Source: Nitrospira sp. UBA6493
GTDB lineage: Bacteria > Nitrospirota > Nitrospiria > Nitrospirales > Nitrospiraceae
DNA length: 40,513 bases
Assembly: GCA_002435325.1 (NCBI GenBank)
Contig: DJMJ01000022.1
Location: 13,612-54,124, forward strand
Reading direction: 5' to 3'
In this document: piece after piece, positions 39,822-40,513 of the stretch
Numbering within the stretch: the stretch's first letter is position 1
How the letters are laid out: each line of letters starts with the position of its first letter
Translations under genes and position numbers: made by a program
The notes under the pieces: generated by a model
Told to the model about the DNA's origin: nothing
Databases searched by the model: none
The model's input: only the letters and a program-made list of their open reading frames with translations

Positions 39822-40513
39822 TCATCGCATCGTGCGCCTCAACAACGGCCGCAGAATCTGCAACGGCCTGCTGTTCAAGACATCGTTCTTTTCCAGCCAT
39901 CCTCGGCGCGCCTGCCCGACCCCATACCGAAGATTCCCAAAGTCGAGGACCGTGTGGGCGTCGGAATTAATGCTCACTAGAACGCCCTCTTCTTTCGCCA
40001 TCTGGCAATTCGTGTCGGCAAGATCGAGGCGGATCGGGTGCGCATTCACCTCCAGGAAGCATCCTCGGGATCGCGCATGACGAATCAGCCTCGGCATGTC
40101 TACATCGTACGCCGCCCGTTCATCGATAAGCCGGCCGGTGGGATGCGCCAACATCGTAAAACAGGGACGGTCCATGGCCCGAAGGATCCGCTCGGTCTGC
40201 TTCTGCCGGGAGAGCCCGAAGTAGCTATGGACAGCCCCGACCACCAGATCGAGCCGGCGCAGATCTTCATCGGGAAGATCCAGACTGCCATCCTCCAGAA
40301 TATCCACCTCGACACCCTTCAGTATCGTAAACCCGATCGTGGTGTCATTCAGCCGATCGATCTCTTCGAGCTGATGCAACAACCGCTTCGAGTCGAGACC
40401 TCTCGCCATCGTGAGCCACTTCGAATGGTCGGTAATTGCCAGGTATTCGAAGCCCTGCTCGCGTGCCGCCGCCGCCATTTCCCTGAGGGTGGCCTGCTGC
40501 CGGTTTAGTTGAC
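39822..40513 (-). CDS. PHP-domain protein, probable C-terminal part of a PolX-type DNA polymerase (5' end outside window)
   Basis: The frame is open to the window edge, giving at least 230 residues of a PHP phosphoesterase domain: REQGFEYLAITDHSK, GVEVDILEDGSLDLPDEDLRRLDLVVGAVHSYFGLSRQKQTERILRAM, HPTGRL, EVNAHPIRLDL and SINSDAHTVLDFGNLRYGVGQARRGWL, with the His, Asp and Glu metal ligands. Sequence and order match the C-terminal PHP domain of bacterial PolX, which carries 3'-5' exonuclease activity in base-excision repair. A free-standing PHP protein is also possible because the polymerase part is not visible. The expected HxH start of the PHP domain is not seen at the edge. Confidence 0.85.
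   Translation of the reverse strand, partial: QLNRQQATLREMAAAAREQGFEYLAITDHSKWLTMARGLDSKRLLHQLEEIDRLNDTTIGFTILKGVEVDILEDGSLDLPDEDLRRLDLVVGAVHSYFGLSRQKQTERILRAMDRPCFTMLAHPTGRLIDERAAYDVDMPRLIRHARSRGCFLEVNAHPIRLDLADTNCQMAKEEGVLVSINSDAHTVLDFGNLRYGVGQARRGWLEKNDVLNSRPLQILRPLLRRTMR

Noticed and set aside
1..40513. CRISPR array, insertion sequence or prophage
   Set aside because: No regularly spaced repeats, transposase, integrase or phage structural gene was found in any frame.

Overview
The window looks like a chromosomal segment of a GC-rich (roughly 58-60 percent) Gram-negative bacterium. Gene content fits a Nitrospirota, probably Nitrospira-like, genome: a small DUF2934 protein, PAS-rich NarX-type signalling, a two-gene SufC/SufB pair, an AmmeMemoRadiSam radical SAM enzyme, a double-ASKHA acyl-CoA dehydratase activase and an orphan MlaC. 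The taxon is inferred from recognised families, not from a marker gene. I see no rRNA, tRNA, insertion sequence, phage gene or CRISPR array.

Layout. 0-2.7 kb (minus): two tandem DUF2238 membrane proteins (the first cut by the window edge), a Tat-signal aldo/keto reductase and a flavodoxin-fold quinone reductase. 2.9-4.6 kb (plus): SufC-like ATPase overlapping a short SufB/D-like scaffold. 4.6-6.2 kb (minus): PEBP/YbhB protein, dodecin, and a three-BON-domain protein with a sigma-54-like promoter. 6.5-10.8 kb: AmrS-type radical SAM enzyme diverging from rtcA (frameshifted near its end), a Mut7-C RNase-like protein, a DUF1614 membrane protein, a small hypothetical and a VOC protein. 10.8-17.3 kb (minus): dinB, a DksA-type zinc-finger protein, and an operon-like run of diaminopimelate dehydrogenase, PH-domain membrane protein, CapA-like phosphoesterase, archease and RtcB. 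RtcA, RtcB, archease and Mut7-C together make this a region of RNA end repair and processing.

17.8-19.5 kb (plus): a fusion of a HAD phosphatase, a HerA-like ATPase and a DUF5752-like domain. 19.6-25.3 kb is a signalling island. It has a PAS histidine kinase overlapping a NarL-type regulator, a receiver-only protein, a CheB N-terminal remnant, and several small proteins (DUF2934, two WNQ-motif winged-helix-like paralogues, a Cys-containing protein, a PAS-like protein). Two promoters here share a 16-bp CTAGGG-N4-CCTAG-type palindrome exactly 23 nt upstream of a TAC(A/G)AT -10 box, which suggests a small regulon. 25.8-30.1 kb (plus): a 1417-residue activase/dehydratase-like protein. 30.4-31.4 kb (plus): a small Cys-rich protein and MlaC.

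31.5-40.5 kb (minus): a 1212-residue SWIM-SNF2 helicase, a malic enzyme, a double universal stress protein and a membrane-anchored FHA/trypsin-like protease (the last three tightly packed), and a PHP domain, probably from a PolX-type DNA polymerase, that runs off the window end. Gene-poor stretches lie at 12.39-12.93, 17.33-17.78, 25.28-25.84 and 35.09-35.84 kb.
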